Of a DNA stretch of 64,000 bases, positions 35,093 through 43,912 are shown piece after piece. Each line of letters opens with the position of its first letter. The first letter of the stretch is position 1. The notes below the pieces were generated by a model, which saw nothing but the letters and a program-made list of their open reading frames with translations, was not told where the DNA came from and ran no database searches. Both the position numbers and the translations under genes were made by a program. Origin of the DNA: Xanthomonas prunicola. Its GTDB lineage: Bacteria > Pseudomonadota > Gammaproteobacteria > Xanthomonadales > Xanthomonadaceae. The stretch spans positions 496,001-560,000 of the forward strand of contig NZ_PHKV01000002.1 in NCBI RefSeq assembly GCF_002846205.1, written 5' to 3'.

Positions 35093-35598
35093 CGCGTCCG
35101 CTGTCCTCCCGGTTTGCCGCTGCGCTGTCGCTGGCCGCCCTTTTGCCAACGTGCGTGCAGGCCGGGGAGATGACCACCCCGGGCGAGAAGTCGCAGTTCT
35201 ATTCCGCCCTGGCGGTGTCTGTCCCGGTGGTCGTGGCGAGCGGCATCGTTGTTTCGCCGTTCGTTGCTTCTTTCAACGCATGCGCCGCAAGACGCGATGA
35301 CCGCCGTCGACCGCGCGCGGGCACGTTGCCACCGATGCGGGTCGACTCGGTGCACACCTTGCCCGAGGGCGAGCGCGAAGTCCGGCTGCAGGATCCGCAA
35401 AACGCCTAGGCCAACGTGGTGCTGCGCTGGCCCGCGCGTCAGGACGCCCCCACGGCCGGCTTTCGCGTTGGCGACATTGTGTCGTTCCAGCCCAGCCCGG
35501 CCGGCAGTGGCTGGACGGTGCATGCGCCGCAAGGCCAGGCGCTGGCGTTCCTGCCGACCAGCGACGCGGCGGCCTACAACGGTAGCCGCCATTGGTGA
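35089..35598 (+). pseudogene. Secreted hypothetical protein interrupted by an amber stop
   Basis: A frame beginning MTRPLSSRFAAALSL with a signal peptide (ending CVQAGE) runs to a TAG at 35407-35409. It continues in the same frame for 63 more codons (ANVVLRWPARQDAP ... SRHW) to a TGA. The second part clearly looks coding and joins smoothly to the first. Correcting the stop, perhaps CAG to TAG, would give 169 residues. The protein is probably periplasmic or membrane-anchored (VPVVVASGIVVSPFVA). I do not recognise its family. The start overlaps the end of the DUF2145-like pseudogene. The next 295 bp hold no gene. Confidence 0.7.
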
Positions 35599-35893
35599 GT
35601 CCGGCGGGCTGACCAGCAGCGCGCCTGCACAGCGATCGCGCACTGGCCGGCGCGTCGCGGGCACACGCCTCCCCCCTTGGCTGAATCCGGAAAGCAGCGT
35701 CAGCGATCTGTGTGGGCGCAGTGGGCTTTCTGCGTCGCTGGCGGCAGCGGTGACGTCCGCTCGACCATCGATCACGTATCGCGATACACACGCGAAGTAC
35801 TGGCGCACATGCTGCCAGGCACTGTGCGCTCTACCGGCTTGCTCGCTGCGCCGACAAGGCGACCGCCTCGCCGGCACAGCGGCCAACGCCTGC

Positions 35894-37780
35894 TTACGGG
35901 TTACTGGGAGAACGCGGAATGCCGGCAGGCGCTGCGTCCAGCGCACCGATCATCAACCGCACGATCGGGGTTCCCAGACCGGTGGTGTAGTTGTACTTGC
36001 CGGCGATCGGCACGTCATTGCTGACCACGCCGTTATTGCCGGGAATGCCGCGGTGATAGGCCTCCGGGCCGTTGGCGGCCAGGCGATACAGGTAGTCGTT
36101 GAGATTGCCCTGCCGGCCCTGCTTCTGCACCAGCAGCGCGGCCGCGCTGGCGAACTCCGGTGCAGAAACGCTGGTGCCGATCAACTTGGCGATGGCGCCG
36201 GCGAAATAGATGGACACCGAACTGGTGCCCTGCTGACAGGGATGCACGGCGATCCCCCCCGGGCAACCACCGACCAGCATGCCGACATCGGGCAGGCTGC
36301 GCATCGAGGTGCGTGTACCGCCCAGCGCGCGCAACTGATAGGCCGGGCGCTGGAATAGCGTGCTGACGCCGCCACCTGCGCCCCAGTAGCCGCCGCTGAG
36401 CAGCGCGCCGACGCCATAGGGGTCCTCTGCCTGCAGCGGGTCGGCAAATGCGCTTTCACTGACGTAGCTCGAGTCCAGGCTGCCCTTCTTGTAAGCGGTG
36501 AGCAGGTTGCCACCACCGACCGCGGTCACGTGCGCATCAGTGGCGGGCCATTCCACGCTGGGAATGTAACGGCCGTTCTTGCCATCCACTAGGTACTGCG
36601 TGTCCGCGCATTCCAGGCCGGCGTTGTCGCCGCTGGAGGCGACGAAGGTGATGCCCTGCGCATTGCCTTGCTTGAAGACCGAATCGAACAGGCCAAGGAT
36701 GGAAGTGGCGTCCTTGCCGCCATTGTAGGCCGCGGTGAAGTACTGTTCGCAAAGCCCGAACGAGGAGCTGACCACGTCCGCCTCGTTGTCCTGCACGATC
36801 TGTCGATAGCCGGCCAGCATGGAATCGATGGTCAGATCAGGAATTACATACAGCAGCACATGCGCGCCCGGTGCGCCGCCCAATGCCATGTCTACATCGA
36901 GCGTCGCCTCGCGCGCCGAGGCATCATTGCCGTCCTGCAAGCCGGGCTTGGCGCCGGCCACGTAGCGGCGTGCGTACAGGGTCGGATTGGCATGGTTGGC
37001 GGCATAGCGGCTGAAGTGCTCGTGGTCGAACATCGTGGCGATATCCGAATCCAGCACGTCGCTGCCGATCAGGATAGCGATTGTGCTGCCACTGCCGTCG
37101 AGCCGGTGTTGCTGCCCCGGCGCGCCGACCATCGTCTGGTAGGACGGATAGCCGTATGCCTGCTTGAGATCGTTGTACCAATAGCTGGTTGTGCCATCGC
37201 CATAGCGGTTGTCGGGATCGCTGGCGACCAAGCGCGAGTTCATGTGCGCCGGCGGCAGGCCGCGGGTCAAGCCGGTGACAGTCACGCCATTGGCGCGCAG
37301 CGCGGCCGGCAGTTGCAGCGGAGCGGCGGCGGCCAGGCGTGCCTGTTGGCCTGCCTTCAGATCGGCGACCAGCGGCGTGGCGAACAGTCGCTCCACGCTG
37401 TCGGCATTCGCGCTGACATGCAAGGTCGCCCCCTGCTGCACCACGCGCATGTGCGCGGCCTGCAGGGCGGCCTGCACCTGCGCGAGCTGCGCCGGTGCAG
37501 GGCCGAAGCGACGTTGGAATTCGGCAGAAGATAACCACTTGTGATGCTGCGGCGACAATGGGTCCTGGATCTCCGCAAGCAATGCGTCCAGGCCGGCCTG
37601 ATCGCGCGACGGCAGATGCACGTCGAAGGACACCGGCGCAGCACGCAAGGTCGCCGTCATCGCGGCGAGCTTGGCCTCCGGGACTGCCGTGGCAGCGTTG
37701 GCGTTGGCGATGCCGACTGCGGCCAGTGTCGCGGACAACGCGACAGCCAGCAGTGGCCGATGGCGAATACGGTCAAGCAT
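35894..37780 (-). CDS. Sedolisin-type serine-carboxyl protease, S53 (xanthomonalisin-like)
   Basis: The 628-residue preproprotein has a signal peptide (ending IANANA), a pro-kumamolisin activation domain (about 35-190) and an S53 catalytic domain. The Glu/Asp pair lies in SAREATLDVDMALGG, the oxyanion Asp in FVASSGDNAG and the nucleophile Ser537 in GTSVSAPEFA. The start MLDRIRHRPLLAV follows CGGGAG. Family members are secreted acid proteases. The C-terminal calcium-site region is short (KYNYTTGLGTP). The gene stands alone. Confidence 0.92.
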   Translation of the reverse strand: MLDRIRHRPLLAVALSATLAAVGIANANAATAVPEAKLAAMTATLRAAPVSFDVHLPSRDQAGLDALLAEIQDPLSPQHHKWLSSAEFQRRFGPAPAQLAQVQAALQAAHMRVVQQGATLHVSANADSVERLFATPLVADLKAGQQARLAAAAPLQLPAALRANGVTVTGLTRGLPPAHMNSRLVASDPDNRYGDGTTSYWYNDLKQAYGYPSYQTMVGAPGQQHRLDGSGSTIAILIGSDVLDSDIATMFDHEHFSRYAANHANPTLYARRYVAGAKPGLQDGNDASAREATLDVDMALGGAPGAHVLLYVIPDLTIDSMLAGYRQIVQDNEADVVSSSFGLCEQYFTAAYNGGKDATSILGLFDSVFKQGNAQGITFVASSGDNAGLECADTQYLVDGKNGRYIPSVEWPATDAHVTAVGGGNLLTAYKKGSLDSSYVSESAFADPLQAEDPYGVGALLSGGYWGAGGGVSTLFQRPAYQLRALGGTRTSMRSLPDVGMLVGGCPGGIAVHPCQQGTSSVSIYFAGAIAKLIGTSVSAPEFASAAALLVQKQGRQGNLNDYLYRLAANGPEAYHRGIPGNNGVVSNDVPIAGKYNYTTGLGTPIVRLMIGALDAAPAGIPRSPSNP

Positions 37781-38569
37781 AGGTATTTCTCCCGGAGTAA
37801 TGCCAATAGGCGAGGCCGCAACGGCATCGCAGGGGACGTGCACGTTCGATCGCAGACCCACGGTGCCTGGCCGGATCACCACGCGACCGGATGCATGTGC
37901 CGGCTGCGACAGATGGCTGGGCCACTTGCGACATCACCCTGCTGCAGGCGAATAAAGAGGTCCGCAAGCTGTCGGTGCGCACGATCACAACACTGCATCT
38001 TCGGCTGCTTTCCTTGCTCGGCATCGGCATGTCGCTGGGCTTGCAAGAGCCGCCATCCTTACATCACGACGACGGCACGGCCCTTGACGATACGTGCGAT
38101 GTTCACTGCCGAAACGCCGGCGGGCGAGATTGTGTCGCCACCAGCGAGGCGCGCTTGCCTTCTGCTGCGCGTGCCGCTCCTCCCGACACGTCGCCACAGT
38201 GATGGCTAAAGCGGCACGCGCTCGCCGCGAGCACATGCAGGTGCGCATGTCGCGCCCATCCATCCCGCGACGCCACTATTCGCCGCAGCGAGACCTACCC
38301 TTTTGTTTGCACTCACGCTGTGCAGATGATGCTGTCAAGGTGTGCGCACCCACAAACGCATGCGGATGTGACTACCGATTGCGGTCACGATGCACGCACG
38401 CGCCAAGCCGGTCACACGCGCGATACAGAGGCGGCCCTACTGCTCAACGCCTGCGCAACACGTCATGGAGCCGTCATGTGTGGAGGCCGCGGCAGGCGAC
38501 CGCATCGTTGCGCTGGTCCATCCCTCCCGCGGCAGGGATAATTACGTTCCCAATCAACACCGTGTCGCC
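37781..38569. other. 789-bp region between the S53 protease and VUT transporter genes
   Basis: Open frames occur on both strands, but none has a ribosome binding site, recognisable domain or consistent codon bias. A hairpin ATCCCT/AGGGAT with an 8-nt loop (38520-38539) lies about 30 bp before the transporter start. The divergent promoters of the two flanking genes must be here. Confidence 0.4.
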
Positions 38570-39130
38570 ATGCGCCCTGCCTCGCCACCTGCATTCGCAC
38601 CGCTCACAACCCGCGCATTGACCTGGGCGGTGTTGGCAATGGGTGCGGTGGTGCTGCTGTCCAACATCCTGGTGCAGTACCCCATCAACGACTGGCTGAC
38701 CTGGGGCGCGTTCTCCTACCCGCTGGCATTTTTGGTCAGCAATCTGATCAACCGCCGCTTCGGGCCGCGCGCAGCACGCACGGTGGCCTGGTGCGGGTTC
38801 GCACTGGCGGTGTTGCTCTCGTTCTGGCTGGCGACGCCACGCATTGCGGTGGCCTCGTGCAGCGCCTTTATCGCAGCGCAATTGCTGGACATCAGCGTGT
38901 TCGACCGTTTGCGTAACGGCAGCTGGTGGCGCGCACCGATCGTGGCCACCACCTGCAGCGCCACCTTGGATACGACCATCTTCTGGAGCATCGCCTTCGC
39001 TGGCGTGGGCCTGCCGTGGATCAGCTGGGCCGCCGGCGATCTGGCGGTGAAGCTGGGCATGGGCGTGTGTCTGCTTGGCCCGTTTCGCGCGTTGCTGTGG
39101 CGTAGCGCGCCGCGTCGACAGAACGCATAA
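38570..39130 (+). CDS. VUT/YhhQ-family queuosine precursor transporter
   Basis: The 186-residue membrane protein has six predicted helices and the signatures of the YhhQ (DUF165) family: SNILVQYPINDWLTWGAFSYPLAFLVSNL (in part), QLLDISVFDRLR and the region TCSATLDTTIFWSIAF. Members import queuosine precursors such as preQ0/preQ1 for tRNA modification. The start MRPASPPAFAPL was chosen because it begins the conserved region. No good Shine-Dalgarno precedes it, while a small hairpin and an AT-rich stretch do, so translational control is possible. Confidence 0.88.
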   Translation: MRPASPPAFAPLTTRALTWAVLAMGAVVLLSNILVQYPINDWLTWGAFSYPLAFLVSNLINRRFGPRAARTVAWCGFALAVLLSFWLATPRIAVASCSAFIAAQLLDISVFDRLRNGSWWRAPIVATTCSATLDTTIFWSIAFAGVGLPWISWAAGDLAVKLGMGVCLLGPFRALLWRSAPRRQNA

Positions 39131-39223
39131 CGCGCTGGTGCGTGCGTTGCTTCCGCGAGGACGGCAACGCAGTTCTTATCGCTTGCTGCGCACGCATCGA
39201 GTGCAGCGCACCCAGCGTTGCAC

Positions 39224-42049
39224 TCACAGCGCTGCTTCATCCTTGCCTAGCGGAAATGTCAGGCCCTGCCCCCGCGCTGCGTTGAAGATGATGCCGCGCG
39301 CCTGCTGGATGGCCGGCGTCGGTGCGATCAGGCGCGGACGGCGGTCCAGCGTGCAGCTCAGGCCGGCATCCACGAGCGCTGCATGTGCCTGATGCAGCGG
39401 TGCGACGCGGTCATCCGGCAGCCAGCGCACCTGCACCAGCGCATCGATCAACGCAGGCGTATCGCAAACATCCAGGAGCTGCGGCTGCTGTGCTGCCAAG
39501 CCGAGCACGCCGGCCTGCAGGACGAATTCCAGGTCCACCAGACCACCGGCACCTTGTTTGAGATCCAGCCGGCCGGCATCGCTGCGATCCAGTTCGGCGC
39601 GCATACGTGCGCGCATCTTGCACACGTCCTCGTGCAACTGCGCGGTGTCGCGTACGCGCATCAGGGTGTAGCGACGCACCTGTGCAAACGCATCGCAAAG
39701 AGCAGCATCGCCGGCAACCACGCGTGCACGCACCAGGGCCTGATGCTCCCAGGTCCAGGCGCGTTCGCGCTGGTATTCACGGTAGCTGGCAAGCGACGAC
39801 ACCAGCGCCCCCTTGCCGCCATCCGGGCGCAGTCGCACATCGATGTCGTACAGGCGGCCGGCGCCGGTCTCGGCAGCGAGCAATGCCATCACCTTCTGTG
39901 CAAGCCGCGCAAACCAGCGCCCGGCCTCCAGTGGCCGCTTGCCGTCCGAGGCATCCACCTCGGACGGATGATCGTAGAGAAACACCAGATCCAGATCCGA
40001 TCCGAACCCCAGTTCCAGCCCGCCCAAACTGCCATAGCCGATGATGGCGAAGCTGCCGCCGGGCACGTGTCCGTGCGCTGCCACCATTTCACTGCGCGCC
40101 AGGTGCAGCACGGTCTGCACCACGGCTTCGGCAAGCCAGGCCAGTTGCCGGGTGCTCTCCACCGCCTGCTGGCGGCCATCCAGCGTGGCCAGTGCAATGC
40201 GAAAACTCAGTGCAAGCCGGCGCTCGTTGAGTTCACGCAGCGCCGCTTCGGTGTCGTCGATGTGCAGGGTGTCGGCGCAGGCCGCGTGCAGCGCTGCGCG
40301 ATCCGGCAGTGGGCCGCTGATGCGGGTGTCAAGCAATTCGTCCAGCAGCAGCGGATACGCCGCCAGCCGCTCGGCCAGCAGCGCACTGCGCGAGAGCACA
40401 TCGACCAGGCGTGCCAGCGCGCTGGGTTGCTCGTCGAGCAAGGCGAGGTAGCTGGTGCGGCGCAAGGTGGCCTGCAACAGGCCAAGCATGCGCCGCACCG
40501 CCGCATCCGGCTGGCTGGCGCGGGTGGCCGCGTGCAGCAGCGCCGGCATCACCCGATCCAGCCGCGCACGCGCGCCATCGGACAGTGCGCGCACGCCGGA
40601 CGACTGCGCAAAGTCGGCCAGCGCCTGATGCGCGCCGCCGGGATCGCTCAAGCCAATCCCCGACAACGGCGTTGCATCGCCCTCCGGCAGCGCGCGCCAG
40701 TAATCGGCCAGCGTATCCGGTGCGGTAGCGCGTACACGCGGGGCCAGCAGCTCGGCAAATTCGGCCGCAACCCGCGCGCGTTGCGGCGCCAGCGCGTCCA
40801 GCAGGGCCGACCACTCCGCGTAGCCCAGGCCTAGCGCAATCCGCTCGCGATCCAGCGGTGCCTGCGGCAATGCGTGGGTCTGCGCATCGCGCAACATCTG
40901 CAGGCGATTTTCCAGGCGACGGAGAAAACGATACGCCGTGGTCAGCGTCTGGCCATTCTCCTGATCGATCTGACCTGCAGCCACCAATGCCTGCAGTGCG
41001 GGCAGCAGCCGGCGCTCGCGCAGACTCGCCTCGCGTCCGCCGCGAATCAGCTGCAGCGATTGCGCCAGGAACTCGATTTCGCGAATCCCACCGGGCCCAC
41101 GCTTGATGTCGTCCAGACGGTCGTGCCGCGCGACTTCGGCAGTGATGGCCGCCTTCATCTCGCGCAAGCCGTCCAGCGCGGTGAAGTCCAGATACCGGCG
41201 GTAGACGAACGGCCGCAGGGTTTCCAGCCAGGCTTCGCCGGCGTCGATATCACCGGCCACTGCACGCGCCTTGAGCCAGGCATAGCGTTCCCAATCGCGT
41301 CCTTCACGCTGAAAATAGTGGTCCATGCCGGCGAACGACAACGCCACGCGGCCAGCGGTGCCGAATGGACGCAGGCGCAGATCCACGCGATGGCTGAAAC
41401 CATCGGCGGTGGTTTCGTCCAACAGCTTGGCCAGCTGCTGACCCAACCGCGCGAAATATTCTTCTGCTGCCAGAGGGCGCGCACCATCGGATTGACCGCC
41501 CTGCGGATAGGCGTACACCAGATCCACGTCCGACGAGAAATTCAGCTCGCCCCCGCCCAGCTTGCCCAGCCCGAACACCACCAGGCGTTGCACGCTGCCG
41601 TCTTCGGCAATGACGTTTCCATGGCGGGTTTCGAATTGCTGCTCCAACGCCTGCAGCCCGCAGTGCAGGCAGTGTTCGGCCAGCCGGGTTGCGCCGGCCA
41701 ACGTGTCATCCACGCTGTCCAGGCCAAGCACATCGCGCCACACCAGGCGCGTGGATTCGGCGCTGCGGTAGCGCCGCAATTGCGCAGGCCACAGCTGCGG
41801 CTGCGCGGGATCGAGCTGCGGCAATGGCAGCGGTGGCGGATCGGGCTGTGCCAGGTGCTGCAGCAATGATGGTTGCCGCGCCAATGTGTCGAGCGCGAAA
41901 TCGCTGACTAATGCCACCTGCGCAAGCTGTCGATCGAAATCGCCGCCCGACCCCACCTGCTCGGCAGGCAGCGATGGACGGACGCGCGCCACGGCCCGCT
42001 CGATCAGAGCGGTGAGCGCAGCAGACATGGAAGCGGTAGGCATCGACAT
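39224..42049 (-). CDS. glnE: Bifunctional glutamine synthetase adenylyltransferase/deadenylylase
   Basis: The 941-residue protein controls glutamine synthetase by adding and removing AMP. The N-terminal deadenylylase domain carries [20 protein letters not shown] and the C-terminal adenylyltransferase domain carries [20 protein letters not shown], each with the G..D.D nucleotidyltransferase motif. The length fits the family. I placed the start at [17 protein letters not shown]; two further in-frame ATGs lie within the next seven codons. It is monocistronic and divergent from the cupin gene. Confidence 0.96.
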   Translation of the reverse strand: MSMPTASMSAALTALIERAVARVRPSLPAEQVGSGGDFDRQLAQVALVSDFALDTLARQPSLLQHLAQPDPPPLPLPQLDPAQPQLWPAQLRRYRSAESTRLVWRDVLGLDSVDDTLAGATRLAEHCLHCGLQALEQQFETRHGNVIAEDGSVQRLVVFGLGKLGGGELNFSSDVDLVYAYPQGGQSDGARPLAAEEYFARLGQQLAKLLDETTADGFSHRVDLRLRPFGTAGRVALSFAGMDHYFQREGRDWERYAWLKARAVAGDIDAGEAWLETLRPFVYRRYLDFTALDGLREMKAAITAEVARHDRLDDIKRGPGGIREIEFLAQSLQLIRGGREASLRERRLLPALQALVAAGQIDQENGQTLTTAYRFLRRLENRLQMLRDAQTHALPQAPLDRERIALGLGYAEWSALLDALAPQRARVAAEFAELLAPRVRATAPDTLADYWRALPEGDATPLSGIGLSDPGGAHQALADFAQSSGVRALSDGARARLDRVMPALLHAATRASQPDAAVRRMLGLLQATLRRTSYLALLDEQPSALARLVDVLSRSALLAERLAAYPLLLDELLDTRISGPLPDRAALHAACADTLHIDDTEAALRELNERRLALSFRIALATLDGRQQAVESTRQLAWLAEAVVQTVLHLARSEMVAAHGHVPGGSFAIIGYGSLGGLELGFGSDLDLVFLYDHPSEVDASDGKRPLEAGRWFARLAQKVMALLAAETGAGRLYDIDVRLRPDGGKGALVSSLASYREYQRERAWTWEHQALVRARVVAGDAALCDAFAQVRRYTLMRVRDTAQLHEDVCKMRARMRAELDRSDAGRLDLKQGAGGLVDLEFVLQAGVLGLAAQQPQLLDVCDTPALIDALVQVRWLPDDRVAPLHQAHAALVDAGLSCTLDRRPRLIAPTPAIQQARGIIFNAARGQGLTFPLGKDEAAL

Positions 42050-42211
42050 GCGGGGATTCTGGCATCCCTGCCACACAGTCGGTGTGCGCATGCGCGAAAT
42101 GCCGCGCCGCGATTGCAACCGGGCAGGCTGCATTTCGCCGCCTTGAACATCGCGCTTACGCGGCCCTGACGACACCCATGCTGCACTGCGGTTTTCACAC
42201 GAGGCATCGCC

Positions 42212-42730
42212 ATGTCGCCCACCACAGTGCCTGCAGCATTGCTGCCCTCGCAGATTCCGCTCGACACGGACGGCAACGACCCTGCGCTGCCGCCCAGCCT
42301 CCCCTTCCTGCATCTGTGGACTGGACCGGATGGCAAGAGCTGCCTCAACGCCTCGCAACTGCCCGGCTTCGGCAGCAAGAGCGTGGGTGGCGGCGCGGCA
42401 CCGCAGTGGTTGCGGCCGTTTCCGGGCGAGGTGCTCGGCATCCAGTTCGCGGTGCTGCCGGTGGGCTGGGTCGGCGACTGGCACGAGAGCCCGCACCCGC
42501 AATGGGTGATTCCGTTGCGCGGCCGCTGGTTCATCGAAACCGGCGACGGCACACGTGTCGAAATGGGCCCTGGCGACATCCACTTCGGCCAGGATCAGGG
42601 CACCACCGATCAGCGCGGCCACCGCTCCGGCCAGCTGGGCGATACGCCCTGCCTGCAGATGATGGTGCAATTTGCGCAATCACCCGGGGCCGCCACTGCG
42701 CATCCGTTCGGCCATGCGGCGCCACGTTGA
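42212..42730 (+). CDS. Cupin-fold protein
   Basis: The 172-residue protein contains a cupin-like domain with [22 protein letters not shown] (in part) and [11 protein letters not shown], including histidines and a glutamate in positions that could bind a metal. A substrate is not evident. Its stop overlaps the ATG of the SMP-30 gene (TGATG), so the two are coupled and probably act on related sugar-derived substrates. The start [12 protein letters not shown] follows a region without a strong ribosome binding site. Confidence 0.85.
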   Translation: MSPTTVPAALLPSQIPLDTDGNDPALPPSLPFLHLWTGPDGKSCLNASQLPGFGSKSVGGGAAPQWLRPFPGEVLGIQFAVLPVGWVGDWHESPHPQWVIPLRGRWFIETGDGTRVEMGPGDIHFGQDQGTTDQRGHRSGQLGDTPCLQMMVQFAQSPGAATAHPFGHAAPR

Positions 42731-43647
42731 TGGACAGCCACTGCCGCGTTCGCGCACCCGGCGCGGCCCAGCCCGCTGAATGCCCGCCCCCCATCACACC
42801 GCACGCTGCCGTCGCGGCGCGGCTGGGTAACGCGCGTCTGCAAATCATCTACGACCAGGCCACCTGGAGCGAAGGTCCGGCCTGGTGGGAGGCACAGCGC
42901 ACGCTGGTATGGAGCGATGTGGTGGGCCGCCGCGTGCTTGGCTGGCGCGAAGACGGCGCGGTGGACGTGCTGTTGGACGCGACCGCCTTCACCAACGGCA
43001 ATGCGGTGGATGTGCAGCAGCGGCTGGTGCACTGCGAACACGGGCGCCGCGCGATCACCCGCAGCGATGTGGATGGCCAGGCGCATTTGCTGGTGGGCCG
43101 TTTCGAGGGCAAACGGCTTAATTCGCCCAACGATCTGATCGTGGCGCGCGATGGCGCAATCTGGTTCACGGACCCGCCCTTCGGGCTGCTCAAGCCCAGC
43201 CAGGGCTGCCCGGGCCCGCAGGAATTGGACCATCACGGCGTCTACCGGTTGCCGCCCGATGGCGGCGCCCTGCAGTGCATGGTCAGCCTGGATCATCCCA
43301 ATGGACTGGCGTTCTCGCCCGACGAACGCGTGCTGTACGTGTCGCAGACGCCCGAAGGCGGCCCGGGCGAACCCGACATCACCGCCTTCGATTGGCGCGA
43401 TGGCGGACTGCACAACCGGCGCCGCTTCGCAGTGGTGCCGGAAGGCCTGCCGGATGGAGTCTGCGTGGACCGCCAGGGCTGGCTATGGAGCAGCTCCGGC
43501 GCAGGCGTGTGCATCTTCGACAGCGACGGCCAATGGCTGGGCCTGGTGCCGACACCGCACACGGCCTCCAATTGCACATTCGATCTGGAGCAACGGCGGT
43601 TGTTCATCACCGGCGGCAGCACGTTATGGCTGCTGGAGCTGCAATAA
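42730..43647 (+). CDS. SMP-30/gluconolactonase-family protein
   Basis: The 305-residue protein is a six-bladed beta-propeller lactonase. It shows SEGPAWWEAQRTLVWSDV, the metal-binding Glu in that first motif, RLNSPNDLIVARDGAIWFTDPPFG and DHPNGLAFSPDERVLYVSQT (all quoted in part). Family members hydrolyse sugar lactones. The ATG overlaps the stop of the cupin gene. An intrinsic terminator follows about 100 bp downstream. Confidence 0.92.
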   Translation: MDSHCRVRAPGAAQPAECPPPITPHAAVAARLGNARLQIIYDQATWSEGPAWWEAQRTLVWSDVVGRRVLGWREDGAVDVLLDATAFTNGNAVDVQQRLVHCEHGRRAITRSDVDGQAHLLVGRFEGKRLNSPNDLIVARDGAIWFTDPPFGLLKPSQGCPGPQELDHHGVYRLPPDGGALQCMVSLDHPNGLAFSPDERVLYVSQTPEGGPGEPDITAFDWRDGGLHNRRRFAVVPEGLPDGVCVDRQGWLWSSSGAGVCIFDSDGQWLGLVPTPHTASNCTFDLEQRRLFITGGSTLWLLELQ

Positions 43648-43744
43648 GAGCAGCTACCAGAACGATCCGCAGCCGCCAGGCAGGCGTGTTCGAAGTCCGT
43701 CATGCGGCGGGTTGGCGCTTGACCCGGCAACGTTCAGGCAATAA

Positions 43745-43778
43745 AAAGCCCGCTTGCAGCGAACTGCCAGCGGGCTTT
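43745..43778 (+). terminator. Intrinsic terminator after the SMP-30 gene
   Basis: AAAGCCCGCT and AGCGGGCTTT form a perfect 10-bp stem with a 14-nt loop, preceded by AAAAA and followed by GCTCC. The symmetry and A/T-flanked arms suggest bidirectional use, also for the converging AsmA-like unit. Confidence 0.65.
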
Positions 43779-43912
43779 GCTCCCTCCCCCACGTCGGGAT
43801 GCAGGATCATAGTGCGCGCCCCGAATCCGACTTGCACGCTGCACTGCAAAACAATACTAAGCAGTACAGAACTGGTGCTTTTTCCTTCACACCCGTGCAC
43901 GCGCTCCGGCAC

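Noticed and set aside
37891..38202. A 103-codon plus-strand frame between the S53 protease and VUT genes
   Set aside because: Composition and lack of a ribosome binding site do not support coding, and competing frames overlap it.
39224..42049. Several long plus-strand frames opposite glnE
   Set aside because: They are antisense frames of glnE with no family similarity.
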